DNA from: UBA10449 sp005883585
GTDB taxonomy: Bacteria > Chloroflexota > Dormibacteria > Dormibacterales > Dormibacteraceae
Length of the DNA: 54,393 bases
Reading direction: 5' to 3'
Assembly (NCBI GenBank): GCA_005883585.1
Contig: VBFD01000110.1
Span: 1 to 54,393 of the forward strand
The notes beneath the pieces were generated by a model. It saw nothing but the letters and a program-made list of their open reading frames with translations, searched no databases and had not been told where the DNA came from. Positions 46,901 to 54,393 of the stretch are shown piece after piece. How positions within the stretch are numbered: the stretch's first letter is position 1; each line of letters starts with the position of its first letter. The translations under genes and the position numbers were made by a program.

Positions 46901-48039
46901 TCCGGCCCGCGCGGAAGGCGTTCGAATCCAGTCTGCGGCGGAATCGTGAGCATCCGCGCGTCATCGGTGCGCACGATCTGCCAGCCGCCCTCGTGCACCA
47001 TCCAGTGATGCCGGTAGCAGAGAAGGGTGAGGTTCGGAAGGTCGCCGGGGCCGTTATGGATCCAGTGCACAAGGTGGTGGCCTTCGGTCATGCTCACCGG
47101 CCGGTCGCATCCAGGCCAGGTGCAGCCACCGTCGCGGACTTTGAGCGCTTTGCGTTGGGGTCCGGAGATCGTCCGCTTGGCGCGCCCGACGTCGATAACC
47201 GTTGAGTCGGAGCCTAGGATGATGCGCGTCACTGCACAGTCGCACGCGATTCTCTCAACGGCCTTGGCCGAGATCGGCAGTGAGAGCTCCATGTTCGCCC
47301 CGGGGACGCCAGGCAAGCCGAGCAGAGTCTCCAGCGAGGCTGTGACCTGCAGATGCGCACGCTGCGGCACCAGGCCGTTGTCGAGCGCACGCATAGAGAG
47401 GTCGACCAGAGCGTCAGCCATGCGCGTGTCGCGAGTCCGGTCATCGCCTTTGCCCGCGCGCTTGGCCAAAGGCTCGAGCGCAGACCGCACGGCGGCACCG
47501 CCGACCTTGTCGAGGTAGCCGTTGAAGTAGACCGTACCTTCGTCGCCGTCGGAGATTTTGAGGCTGCGCGCCTCCACGTTCTGGGCTTCTTCAGCGGCAC
47601 AACCCTTGGGGTCGGCCGCGTGGCGAGCGTGGTAGCAGTCGTCATGAAAGCGAGCGATGGTGTGCTTGCGAGCTTGCCTCAGCAGCCCGGTTTGATCAAG
47701 ACGCTCGCCCACAGCGGCTGATGTGCGGGCGATCAGGGCGAAATGGGCGAAGCCAATCTCGCCATTTGCCATCGCTGACGAGCTCTGGTCCAGACTCGCC
47801 AACTGTTCGCCGACGCAAATGCGATCACCGGCAGCTCCGCCACTCATGTGGCAATTGGCCTTGATCCACGAGATCGGGCTATCAAAGCCCTGCCAGTCGT
47901 ACTCATCGGTCTGCGCGAACGCGGCGGCGAGGACCGAGAACTCGAGCTCGTCCTGGTTGATCTTCTGACGCCGGCGGATCAGCTCAGTAGCGATCTCCTC
48001 GCCGGCTCTAGGTGCACTACCCCCCACCCCACTCTCCAT
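46897..48039 (-). CDS. DUF222 protein with C-terminal HNH endonuclease domain
   Basis: The 380-residue protein has an N-terminal DUF222 region (about 15-270), including WQGFDSPISWIKANCHMSGG. The HNH nuclease site is at about 310-365: DGGCTWPGC, then MTEGHHLVHWIHNGPGDLPNLTLLCYRHHWMVH, with the His-His pair, Asn and the closing His-His all present. Such proteins are often in many copies in actinobacterial and related genomes; some may be mobile-intron-derived, others are of unknown role. The strong promoter TTGACT-17-TACAAT ends 6 nt before its ATG, so the mRNA should be leaderless. The 3' end overlaps the antiporter gene by 4 bp. Confidence 0.9.
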   Translation of the reverse strand: MESGVGGSAPRAGEEIATELIRRRQKINQDELEFSVLAAAFAQTDEYDWQGFDSPISWIKANCHMSGGAAGDRICVGEQLASLDQSSSAMANGEIGFAHFALIARTSAAVGERLDQTGLLRQARKHTIARFHDDCYHARHAADPKGCAAEEAQNVEARSLKISDGDEGTVYFNGYLDKVGGAAVRSALEPLAKRAGKGDDRTRDTRMADALVDLSMRALDNGLVPQRAHLQVTASLETLLGLPGVPGANMELSLPISAKAVERIACDCAVTRIILGSDSTVIDVGRAKRTISGPQRKALKVRDGGCTWPGCDRPVSMTEGHHLVHWIHNGPGDLPNLTLLCYRHHWMVHEGGWQIVRTDDARMLTIPPQTGFERLPRGPD

Positions 48040-48045
48040 GATGAG

Positions 48046-48074
48046 ATTGTACGAACAGATGTTTGGAGAGTCAA
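48046..48074 (-). promoter_or_regulatory. Leaderless sigma-70-type promoter of the HNH gene
   Basis: On the minus strand TTGACT (48074-48069), a 17-bp spacer and TACAAT (48051-48046) are followed after 6 nt by ATG 48039. Each box matches five of six consensus bases at the ideal spacing. Transcription would begin at or next to the start codon, leaving no room for a Shine-Dalgarno. Confidence 0.75.
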
Positions 48075-48171
48075 GAAAACGTTGGTGTTAATTTCGCGGG
48101 GCCCAAACTCCCGCGTGCGTACCGCCTGCGGACCCGCGCCTACACCCTTTTCCCAGTCTTCTCGTCGTCTG

Positions 48172-50157
48172 TTACGTGCCGATCTCGACCCTTACGCCAT
48201 GCGGCACCACGCCGACCTTGACGCGCCCGCTGTCGACCGAGAAGTCCAGCCGATGCCCACCGAATTGCAGGCCGTTGACTTCGATGCGCTTCCACAACCC
48301 GGTTTCCACCGGCGCGATTTTCAGCACGCCGCGCATCGCGTCGGCCTCGAGCCCCAGCAGCGTGTGGATCATCTGGAACGCGGATGCGGCGCCCCAGTTC
48401 TGGGGGCGGCAGCTGGCTTCGTAGTCTTCCGGAAGCCTTCCAGGCACCCGGTCGGCGCCTGAGAAAAGCTCTGGCAGCCGGCGATCCGAGTACGCCATGC
48501 CTGATTCCAAAATGGCCCGCGCCACCATCTCGGCTTCGGCGGGAAAGCCCGACGTGCGCAGCCCTGCGGCGGCGATGGCGCTGTCGTGCGGCCACACCGA
48601 CCCGTTGTGATAGCTGCGCGGGTCGTAGTTGATCGCACGCGTGGACAGTGTGCGGATCCCCCAACCGGAGAACAGCTCCGGCGAGACCAGCCGCTCCGCG
48701 ACGGCGCGAGCGCGCGCGGGCGGCAGGATCCTGGTCCACAGGCAGTGGCCTGGGTTGGACGTGATCGCTTCCACTCGTCGCTTGCGCCCATCGAGCGCCT
48801 GGGCGACAAAACTCTCGCGGGGCATCCAGAAGTCGCGGCCGAAGCGGTCCTTCAGGTCGGCGGCTCGTGAAGCGAGCTCCGGACGTTTGCGCGCCATCCC
48901 TAACAGCGCGCGATACAGATATCCCTGCACCTCGCACAGCGCGGCCGGGCGAAGCACGTCCGTGCCATCCACGTTCGTCAGCGAGTCGTTCGAATCCTTC
49001 CAGCCCTCGTTGCGCGCTTCCACACCGATGCCGTATTCGAGGTAGCCGTCGCCGTCCTTGTCGCCATACGACCCGCACCACGCGAGCGCCGCCTCCGCGG
49101 CGGGCCATAGCTCATCGAACAAGGCCGTATCGCCCGTCCAGTCGAGCGTCTCGGCGAGGACGGAGAGAAAGAGCGGGGTCGCATCAACGGTCCCGTAGAG
49201 GATGTGAGGCCACAGCCCGCGCTCCACGACCTCGCCGTCGCGGACCTCGTGCAGGATCTTGCCCGGCTCCTCTTCGGTCCTCGGGTCGACCCGCCGGCCC
49301 TGGTGCTGCGCCAGGAACCGCAGCGCGCCTCGCGCCACGTCCGGGTTCATCGGCAGCGTGAAGGACGACGTGAACAGCGCGTCGCGGCCAAATGGCACCG
49401 CGAACCATGGCATGCCGCCGGTCGGGTAGATGCCCGTCGGGTAGGTGTCGAGCAGCATGCGCATGTCGTCGCGGCTCTGCCCCAATAGTTCGTTGAGCAG
49501 CGTGTTGTCGGTCTCGAAAGTCGCGCAGTCCGCGGCCCAGGACCGATACGAATCGCGAACACGGCCGAGGCCCGCGTCGAAGTCGGAGTGCTTTGCGCTA
49601 CCCTCCACCGGCGCATCAACGAGGAAGCTGAGGGACTCGCCCGGGCCCAGGTCGATCGGCTGCCCATCCCCTTCGAGGACCCGGACCCCTTCGAGGACCC
49701 GGACGGCCTGATCTCGCCGGGGGCCGCCTGGATAGACCCTGATCTCAACCGCCTGGCCTGGTGAGGCCGGAGACATGCGAACGATGCCGCGGACAGCGAG
49801 CATCGCCGCCTGGTCGACGCCAAAGTCGAAAGCAATGGTGTTGTGCACCGCGGACGAGGAACCGTTCGTGATCGTGATGCGCTCGTGCAAGCCCTCGTCG
49901 ACATAGCGCTCCCGCGTGATGCGCAGATCGCCGGTCGCTACCTCGAACTGGAGCGAACCCGGCGAGCCCTTCAGATCGACAGCCTCTGGTTCGCGTCCAT
50001 CGACCAGGAGGTGGAACTCCGAAACCACACGAGTATCGCCGTGCCAGAGCCCGTGGCCGTCTGGGCTCGCGGCGGTCATCTCGCCGTTCGGAGCCGAAAC
50101 CGCGAACCAGCGGTTGTTCTTGAGGACGGCGCGCTTCGCGGCCAGCAGGTTGGTCAG
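48172..50157 (-). CDS. Glycogen-debranching-type enzyme (GDE N-domain plus amylo-1,6-glucosidase-like)
   Basis: The enzyme has about 661 residues. The N-terminal part (NNRWFAVSAPNGEMTAAS, GLWHGDTRVVSEFHLLVDG) is the GDE-N-bis domain. A six-hairpin glucosidase domain follows, with GGMPWFAVPFGRDALFTS, ARNEGWKDSNDSL and NPGHCLWT, the blocks of bacterial amylo-alpha-1,6-glucosidase-like proteins. The acid residues in GWKDS and the C-terminal block are plausible catalysts. The ATG at 50235 overlaps the fusion gene by 82 bp; CTG 50157 overlaps its stop exactly as CTGA and is preferred. An 18-bp tandem duplication (about 49671-49704) doubles the six residues RVLEGV. It probably trims glycogen-like or trehalose-linked glucans. 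Confidence 0.87.
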   Translation of the reverse strand: MTNLLAAKRAVLKNNRWFAVSAPNGEMTAASPDGHGLWHGDTRVVSEFHLLVDGREPEAVDLKGSPGSLQFEVATGDLRITRERYVDEGLHERITITNGSSSAVHNTIAFDFGVDQAAMLAVRGIVRMSPASPGQAVEIRVYPGGPRRDQAVRVLEGVRVLEGDGQPIDLGPGESLSFLVDAPVEGSAKHSDFDAGLGRVRDSYRSWAADCATFETDNTLLNELLGQSRDDMRMLLDTYPTGIYPTGGMPWFAVPFGRDALFTSSFTLPMNPDVARGALRFLAQHQGRRVDPRTEEEPGKILHEVRDGEVVERGLWPHILYGTVDATPLFLSVLAETLDWTGDTALFDELWPAAEAALAWCGSYGDKDGDGYLEYGIGVEARNEGWKDSNDSLTNVDGTDVLRPAALCEVQGYLYRALLGMARKRPELASRAADLKDRFGRDFWMPRESFVAQALDGRKRRVEAITSNPGHCLWTRILPPARARAVAERLVSPELFSGWGIRTLSTRAINYDPRSYHNGSVWPHDSAIAAAGLRTSGFPAEAEMVARAILESGMAYSDRRLPELFSGADRVPGRLPEDYEASCRPQNWGAASAFQMIHTLLGLEADAMRGVLKIAPVETGLWKRIEVNGLQFGGHRLDFSVDSGRVKVGVVPHGVRVEIGT

Positions 50158-53100
50158 GACGTGCGCGCCTGGAGCGGCGAAGTCTGCGCGGCGGCGTCGA
50201 AGGCCGGCCTCGAGCCGACTGAATAGCCGGTCCACTGGCCGCGGGCGAGGAGGTCGACCGCCATCGCTTCGAGGTCGCGCACGCGCTGGTTGGCGCGGAT
50301 CGCCTCGCGGATCGAGAGGATGCCTACCGCCGGGTGTCGCTTCTCGATCACATGACGAAGCATGTTGAGGTGCGCGCTGTCGGGCACGCCCGGCTCGCGA
50401 ATCCGGCGGACCGCGGCGCGCACCGTCGCCTGCGTGCCATCGATGGCCTCGCCTCGCCCGAAGTCGAACTTGTAGCTAGGGCTGCGGCCGCCGGCGCGGC
50501 GCTCGCCGCTGAGCTTGATCCACTTGGCGTTCTCCGCGCCCTTGCCGACGTCGATGACCAATCGCACCGAGCGACCGTGCGACGGAAAGGTGCCGTTCAT
50601 GCGTGCGTAGCTCTCGCGCTGTCCTTGCAATCCCTCGTGCCTCCCGACCAGGAGCGGCGACTCGGCGTCGAGATGGATGTGGTCGATGGGCGTGAGCAGC
50701 GAGATGATCGCGAAGGCGTGCGGAATGAGGTCGGCGATGACGCCGATGTCCGCCGCAGCGCCGGTGAGCGGCTGCTCCTCCAGGATCTCGATGCGGATCT
50801 CTTCCACGCTTTCGAGGAAGTCACGCAGCGTCCGCTCCTCGGTAAGGAGGAGCTGCAGCAACCGGACCTCGAGCTTGAAGTAGTAATGGTCGGCGGCGAC
50901 GATCTCGACGCCGCCCGGCGCGGAGTCGAGGAACTCGCGGTATGCCTCCGGCGGCGCGCCCAGCGGCTTCTCGATGAGGATGACGTCGCTGAGGTCGTAA
51001 TAGAGGGCGACGGTCGGCAGGTGCGTGGCGGCCGGCGTGGCGACGTACGTGATGACGTACGAGCTGGACTCGAGCTCGCGCTCGAGCTGGTCGCGCGCCG
51101 GCGAAGCGGGGCTGTCCCAGTAAAACGCATCACCGTGGCCGCGCACCTCCTCGTCCTTGCCGGCGATGCGCTCGCGGGCTCCGGCCGAGTCCTGCTCGAC
51201 GACATGGGTGCGGAAATTGAAGAACTGCTTCAGCGTGAGCAGGTGCTGGTACGCCTTCTGTCCCCACTGGCCGAAGCCGATGAGCACGAAGTCTTTCTGA
51301 AGATGTCGTTCCTCCTCGGCGAGCGCATGGAGCCGCGCGTTCTTGATGGCGACCGCGGCCTGCAGCGCAAGGCCCTGTGCGAGCTGGATCTCCTCGGTCG
51401 TGAAGGCGCGCTCCCGGTCGCGTTCCGCGAGCACCGCGGCGCCGATCGACTGGCCGTCCGCCAGCAGGGGCAGTGCCAGCAGCGAGCGCACGCCAAAAGC
51501 GCGCGCGTACGCCGGACTCACCTGCGTGCTCGCGCTCGTGTCCTCGATGACCACTGGCTGGCCGTGGTCCAGCACCTCGAACAGGAACGATGGCTCCGAT
51601 CGCTCGCCATGCTGGCGCCGCCAGACGTCCTCCTGGTCGGAGGCGGCGGCGCCGAACCAGCCCTCGCGATCCTCTTCGTACAGCGCGATCTGGCACATCG
51701 AGGCGTCGACCAGCCGCGCCATGTTCTGCGCGACGAGGCGGAGGGTTTGATCGAGGTCGATCGAGGATGCGATCGCGCGGCTGATGTCGGCGCTCAGCTC
51801 GAGCTGCTCGCCGTGTCGCCGTGTGTCTTCGTAGAGTCCCGCGGTCTCGACAGCCATCGCCACCTGCGCCGCGGCCGCCCTCAGCGCTTCGATCTGACCC
51901 CAGTCGGGCCGGCGCTCGTAGGAGCGGTGGTAGCCCACCTCCAGTGCGCCCATCGCGATGCGCGATAGATCGGAGCCGAACGGAAGGAAGATCCGGATCA
52001 GGTCCGCATGGCCTCCGCTCTGGAACACTTCGCCCGCGAGCGTGAACGGCGCCTGGCCGCGAGCCGGGCGGCGGTCGTCCTTTCCCTTCGCCTCGCCGAT
52101 GAGGCAGGCGGCGACATGCGCCATCGTCGTGCCGTCGCTCCACACGACGGGGATGTCAAACCACGTCGCGGACTCGGGGATGGCGCCGCTGATGACGTCG
52201 CTTCGGTCCGATTCGACACCGGCCGCCAGCGCGCCGACGACAGCGGCCTGCCTGGTGCGCGCGACGTAGACGAGGACGTCGTCGGCAGCAAGCTCTCGCT
52301 CTTCTTCGAGCGCCCATCGAGGAACGCGTTTCTGGGATGAACCCGCCGAGATGATGGTCGAGGTCGTGGCCGCTCCGGCGGCCATGCGCACGACCGTGGT
52401 GCCATCGGCCCGCTCGTCGAGCAGGTAGACAGTCGCAAAGTTGAAGTCGAACTCCGGCACAGACGCATCGGTCAGGTGCCCGGCGACGGCGTCGAGGACG
52501 TCCTGCTTGCCTGAACCCGGTCGGAGCATCGCCGTGGTCATGTTGCCGAGCGCTCCAAGCAAGCGGTTGCTGTGCTCGAGGCCGGCAATCAGAATCCGGG
52601 TAGCGAGAGACGCGCCGATGAGATCGGCGGCAGCCTTCAACAAGAGGTCGGTAGCCGGCGGGCGGCGGACGGTCGCGAGCGGATCTCGGCTGAGGACCAC
52701 GAGGAATCCGTGCGGCTCGTCCTCGGTACCGAGCGCATATGTGGCGACGACGTGAAGCTCGGCGGACGCGGTTCCCGCGGCGACGGATTTGCTGAGCACG
52801 GATTCCCAAGCGGTGCCGGCGTCGTGCCTGTCGATGTGCGCCGGAGCAGCTACTGGTGCGTGTGCGGTGACCAGCTCGAGGCTCGTGCGCTGCGCCGCGA
52901 ACTGGTAGATGGCCGCGGCGTCGAAGTCACTTGCGAGCAGCAAGTCGGCCAGGGCGATCGAAAGAAGGCGGCGCAGCTCCTTGGCGTCGGTCTTGGGGTC
53001 GCCGATCGGTCCAGTGAGCAGCGATGTCAACCGGCCGAGACCTTCCAGCGCCGTCCGCTCCGAGTCGGCGAGCACCGTCTGGATCGCCCTCGCCGCAGCA

Positions 53101-53585
53101 TGGGCGCGGCCCTCCAGCGCCTCGAGCTGAGCGGCGTCCGGGACGCGCTCGCGCGTGCGGTAGTTCAGATAGACGAGGCCGAGCAGCCGGTCGCCGAACA
53201 GCAGCGGCAGCCCGATCGTCGCCTGGACCTGATATCGCCGGATGAATGTGCTGTCGATCTCCGACGGCGCGTCTCGCGCGACGAGCTTCAGCCTGGTCAC
53301 GGTCAACCAGACCGTCGAGCCGTAGTGATGCACCCCCAGCTCGTCGGGGACCTTTCCCTGCTTCTGGTCGCTGAGGTAGCGCTCCAGCTGTTGAGTCATG
53401 TCGGCGAGCGAATCAAGCAGGCTTTCCTGCGGCTGGCCGGTCGCAAACGGTGCGTAGTACTTCCGTGTCGCCTCTTCGTAAAGGAAGATGGACACGATGT
53501 CAGCGCCCGAAGCGTGCTGCATGTCGGCGACCACGCCGCGAAGGACTGCTGCGAGGCCGGACGCTGTCTCTAGCGGCGGATGCAT
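50154..53585 (-). CDS. Fusion of GAF-like sensor domains with a Gfo/Idh/MocA oxidoreductase
   Basis: The 1143-residue protein has four GAF-like regions at about 10-180, 190-340, 350-575 and 590-760. The last is canonical, with SLLALPLLADGQSIGAAVLAE and LQAAVAIKNARLHALAEEE. At about 763 a Rossmann domain begins, DFVLIGFGQWGQKAYQHLL (G-x-G-x-x-G), followed by VILIEKPLGAPPEAY (E-K-P) and IADLIPHAFAIISLL (D-x4-H), the Gfo/Idh/MocA set. So the output is an NAD(P)-dependent sugar dehydrogenase or aldose-aldose oxidoreductase, not a kinase. Its stop overlaps the debranching gene, and a GH2 gene lies divergent. TATGAT (minus strand, 53603-53598) is a possible -10 for ATG 53585. Confidence 0.87.
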   Translation of the reverse strand: MHPPLETASGLAAVLRGVVADMQHASGADIVSIFLYEEATRKYYAPFATGQPQESLLDSLADMTQQLERYLSDQKQGKVPDELGVHHYGSTVWLTVTRLKLVARDAPSEIDSTFIRRYQVQATIGLPLLFGDRLLGLVYLNYRTRERVPDAAQLEALEGRAHAAARAIQTVLADSERTALEGLGRLTSLLTGPIGDPKTDAKELRRLLSIALADLLLASDFDAAAIYQFAAQRTSLELVTAHAPVAAPAHIDRHDAGTAWESVLSKSVAAGTASAELHVVATYALGTEDEPHGFLVVLSRDPLATVRRPPATDLLLKAAADLIGASLATRILIAGLEHSNRLLGALGNMTTAMLRPGSGKQDVLDAVAGHLTDASVPEFDFNFATVYLLDERADGTTVVRMAAGAATTSTIISAGSSQKRVPRWALEEERELAADDVLVYVARTRQAAVVGALAAGVESDRSDVISGAIPESATWFDIPVVWSDGTTMAHVAACLIGEAKGKDDRRPARGQAPFTLAGEVFQSGGHADLIRIFLPFGSDLSRIAMGALEVGYHRSYERRPDWGQIEALRAAAAQVAMAVETAGLYEDTRRHGEQLELSADISRAIASSIDLDQTLRLVAQNMARLVDASMCQIALYEEDREGWFGAAASDQEDVWRRQHGERSEPSFLFEVLDHGQPVVIEDTSASTQVSPAYARAFGVRSLLALPLLADGQSIGAAVLAERDRERAFTTEEIQLAQGLALQAAVAIKNARLHALAEEERHLQKDFVLIGFGQWGQKAYQHLLTLKQFFNFRTHVVEQDSAGARERIAGKDEEVRGHGDAFYWDSPASPARDQLERELESSSYVITYVATPAATHLPTVALYYDLSDVILIEKPLGAPPEAYREFLDSAPGGVEIVAADHYYFKLEVRLLQLLLTEERTLRDFLESVEEIRIEILEEQPLTGAAADIGVIADLIPHAFAIISLLTPIDHIHLDAESPLLVGRHEGLQGQRESYARMNGTFPSHGRSVRLVIDVGKGAENAKWIKLSGERRAGGRSPSYKFDFGRGEAIDGTQATVRAAVRRIREPGVPDSAHLNMLRHVIEKRHPAVGILSIREAIRANQRVRDLEAMAVDLLARGQWTGYSVGSRPAFDAAAQTSPLQARTS

Positions 53586-53587
53586 CC

Positions 53588-54393
53588 TTGCCCCCGCATC
53601 ATAGGTCTGGCGTCCCGAGGCCCGAGTATCCGCGCCCGACGCTGCACAGGCGCGACTGGGTGAACCTGAACGGCGACTGGGAGTTCAGCGTGGGTGATGC
53701 GCGGAAGTTCGACCGCCAGATCGTCGTCCCTTACGCGCCGGAATCGCAGCTGTCCGGAATCAGGGATTGGGAGCCGGCTGACACGGTCTGGTACCGGAGA
53801 CGATTCGATGCGCCCGCAGCCGACCGGATGGTGATGCACTTCGGCGCCGTCGACTATCGGGCTGTGGTTTGGGTCAACGGGGAGGTGGTGACCCGGCACG
53901 AGGGCGGGCATACGCCCTTCTCCGCCGACGTCACTCGGGTCGTTCGCGAGCATGACAACGAAGTCGTCGTCCGTGCCGACGATCCGCTCGACGATGGGAG
54001 CCTTCCGCGCGGGAAGCAGCGTTCGGGAGAGATGCACGGTCCGTGGCACTACGCGAACACCACCGGCATCTGGCAGACCGTCTGGCTCGAACCGCTCCCG
54101 CACCGCGCCATCGAGCTCCTCCGGATCAAGCCGGACTTCGACGCTCGCGAGGTTGAGTTCGACATCGGCGCCGAGGGACAAAAGCACTTGATCGTCACGT
54201 TCGATGGCAGGCCGGTCGGCGAATGGAGCGGAGACGGGACGAAAGCAAGGATCGCGCTGAACGAAATCCACGAGTGGAGCCCGGAGGACCCTAATCTCTA
54301 CGTGCTGCAAGCACGGCACGAGTCAGACCATGTCGCGAGCTATTTCGGCTTGCGAAAGGTGGAAACAAAGGACGGCCGCTTCCTGCTCAACGG
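53588..54393 (+). CDS. Glycoside hydrolase family 2 protein, N-terminal part (runs off the end)
   Basis: About 268 residues are visible. The frame reads RPEYPRPTLHRRDWVNLNGDWEFSVGD, the typical GH2 opening, then the jelly-roll sugar-binding domain with TVWYRRRFDAP, YRAVVWVNGEVVTRHEGGHTPF and HGPWHYANTTGIWQTVWLEPL. The immunoglobulin-like second domain starts at about 190. The catalytic barrel lies beyond the window. Family 2 contains beta-galactosidases, beta-glucuronidases and beta-mannosidases. The start TTG 53588 lies 2 bp from the divergent fusion gene ATG; the frame stays open further upstream, so the true start is not certain. The antisense frame at 53570-54319 is a shadow. Confidence 0.85.
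   Translation, partial: MPPHHRSGVPRPEYPRPTLHRRDWVNLNGDWEFSVGDARKFDRQIVVPYAPESQLSGIRDWEPADTVWYRRRFDAPAADRMVMHFGAVDYRAVVWVNGEVVTRHEGGHTPFSADVTRVVREHDNEVVVRADDPLDDGSLPRGKQRSGEMHGPWHYANTTGIWQTVWLEPLPHRAIELLRIKPDFDAREVEFDIGAEGQKHLIVTFDGRPVGEWSGDGTKARIALNEIHEWSPEDPNLYVLQARHESDHVASYFGLRKVETKDGRFLLN

Noticed and set aside
46918..46940. GTTCGAATCC, a tRNA T-loop-like string
   Set aside because: No acceptor, D or anticodon arms can be formed around it; it lies inside the HNH gene.
53570..54319. 249-codon minus-strand ORF at the right end
   Set aside because: The plus strand encodes clear GH2 blocks (WVNLNGDWEF, WYRRRF, GIWQTVWLEP), so the minus frame is a shadow.
1..54393. Mobile elements, prophage, CRISPR or defence island
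   Set aside because: No transposase, integrase, phage structural gene, direct-repeat array or defence-gene cluster was seen; the lone HNH-DUF222 gene is a common housekeeping-type paralogue.

Overview
The window comes from a GC-rich bacterium. It has no insertion sequences, phage genes or CRISPR array, and reads as ordinary chromosome with short intergenic gaps. Both tRNAs encode their CCA ends. Many starts are GTG or TTG, same-strand genes often overlap as ATGA or GTGA, and there is a DUF222-HNH protein, a form II CoxL-type molybdoenzyme and TadE/TadG genes. This mix suggests an uncultured soil lineage near Chloroflexota/Dormibacterota or Actinomycetota. That placement is an inference from gene content.

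Layout. 1-6 kb: tRNA-Arg, a DUF4232-like lipoprotein, a shortened RsbT-like protein with a receiver, a large sensor kinase, and a HEAT-repeat protein. 5.7-9.7 kb: a UspA protein, a small membrane protein, a PRC/MgtE-N/CBS protein and an unusual Nramp transporter. 9.8-15 kb: cell-envelope genes (LCP protein, propeller protein, GT51 transglycosylase) and a two-component system. 15-17.7 kb: TadE/TadE/TadG without the rest of the Tad machinery. 17.8-25.8 kb: DUF2087, gamma-glutamyltransferase, SDR, LysM-CHAP hydrolase, MFS transporter, tRNA-Tyr and a GAF-PAS hybrid kinase. 26.2-27.9 kb: DEAD-box helicase and a degenerate receiver.

28-38.7 kb is the most coherent block. It holds a UraA-type permease, PPK2, a CBS protein, an AMP-forming acyl-CoA synthetase, a cyclase-family hydrolase and a three-subunit molybdenum hydroxylase. 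Facing them are an amidase and a barbiturase/cyanuric-acid-amidohydrolase homologue. Together these match the oxidative uracil pathway: uracil to barbiturate to ureidomalonate to malonate plus urea, then malonyl-CoA. A psuK-psuG pair at 42.6-44.4 kb would release uracil from pseudouridine.

38.7-42 kb: a TetR-controlled membrane protein with a clear promoter and operator, a phosphoesterase and a HELCE-motif protein. 44.4-45.7 kb: a rhodanese-CBS gene split by one in-frame TGA where I expect a cysteine, followed at the right distance by a SECIS-like hairpin (candidate selenoprotein); then a Cys-rich mini-protein and an Ohr/OsmC protein. 45.7-54.4 kb: a CPA2 antiporter, an HNH protein with a textbook leaderless promoter, a glycogen-debranching-type enzyme, a 1143-residue fusion of GAF-like domains with a Gfo/Idh/MocA oxidoreductase, and a GH2 glycosidase that runs off the end.

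Two expression habits recur. TANNNT-type -10 boxes lie 6-9 nt before several start codons (leaderless mRNAs). Two genes, PPK2 and the debranching enzyme, appear to start at CTG inside a CTGA stop/start overlap.
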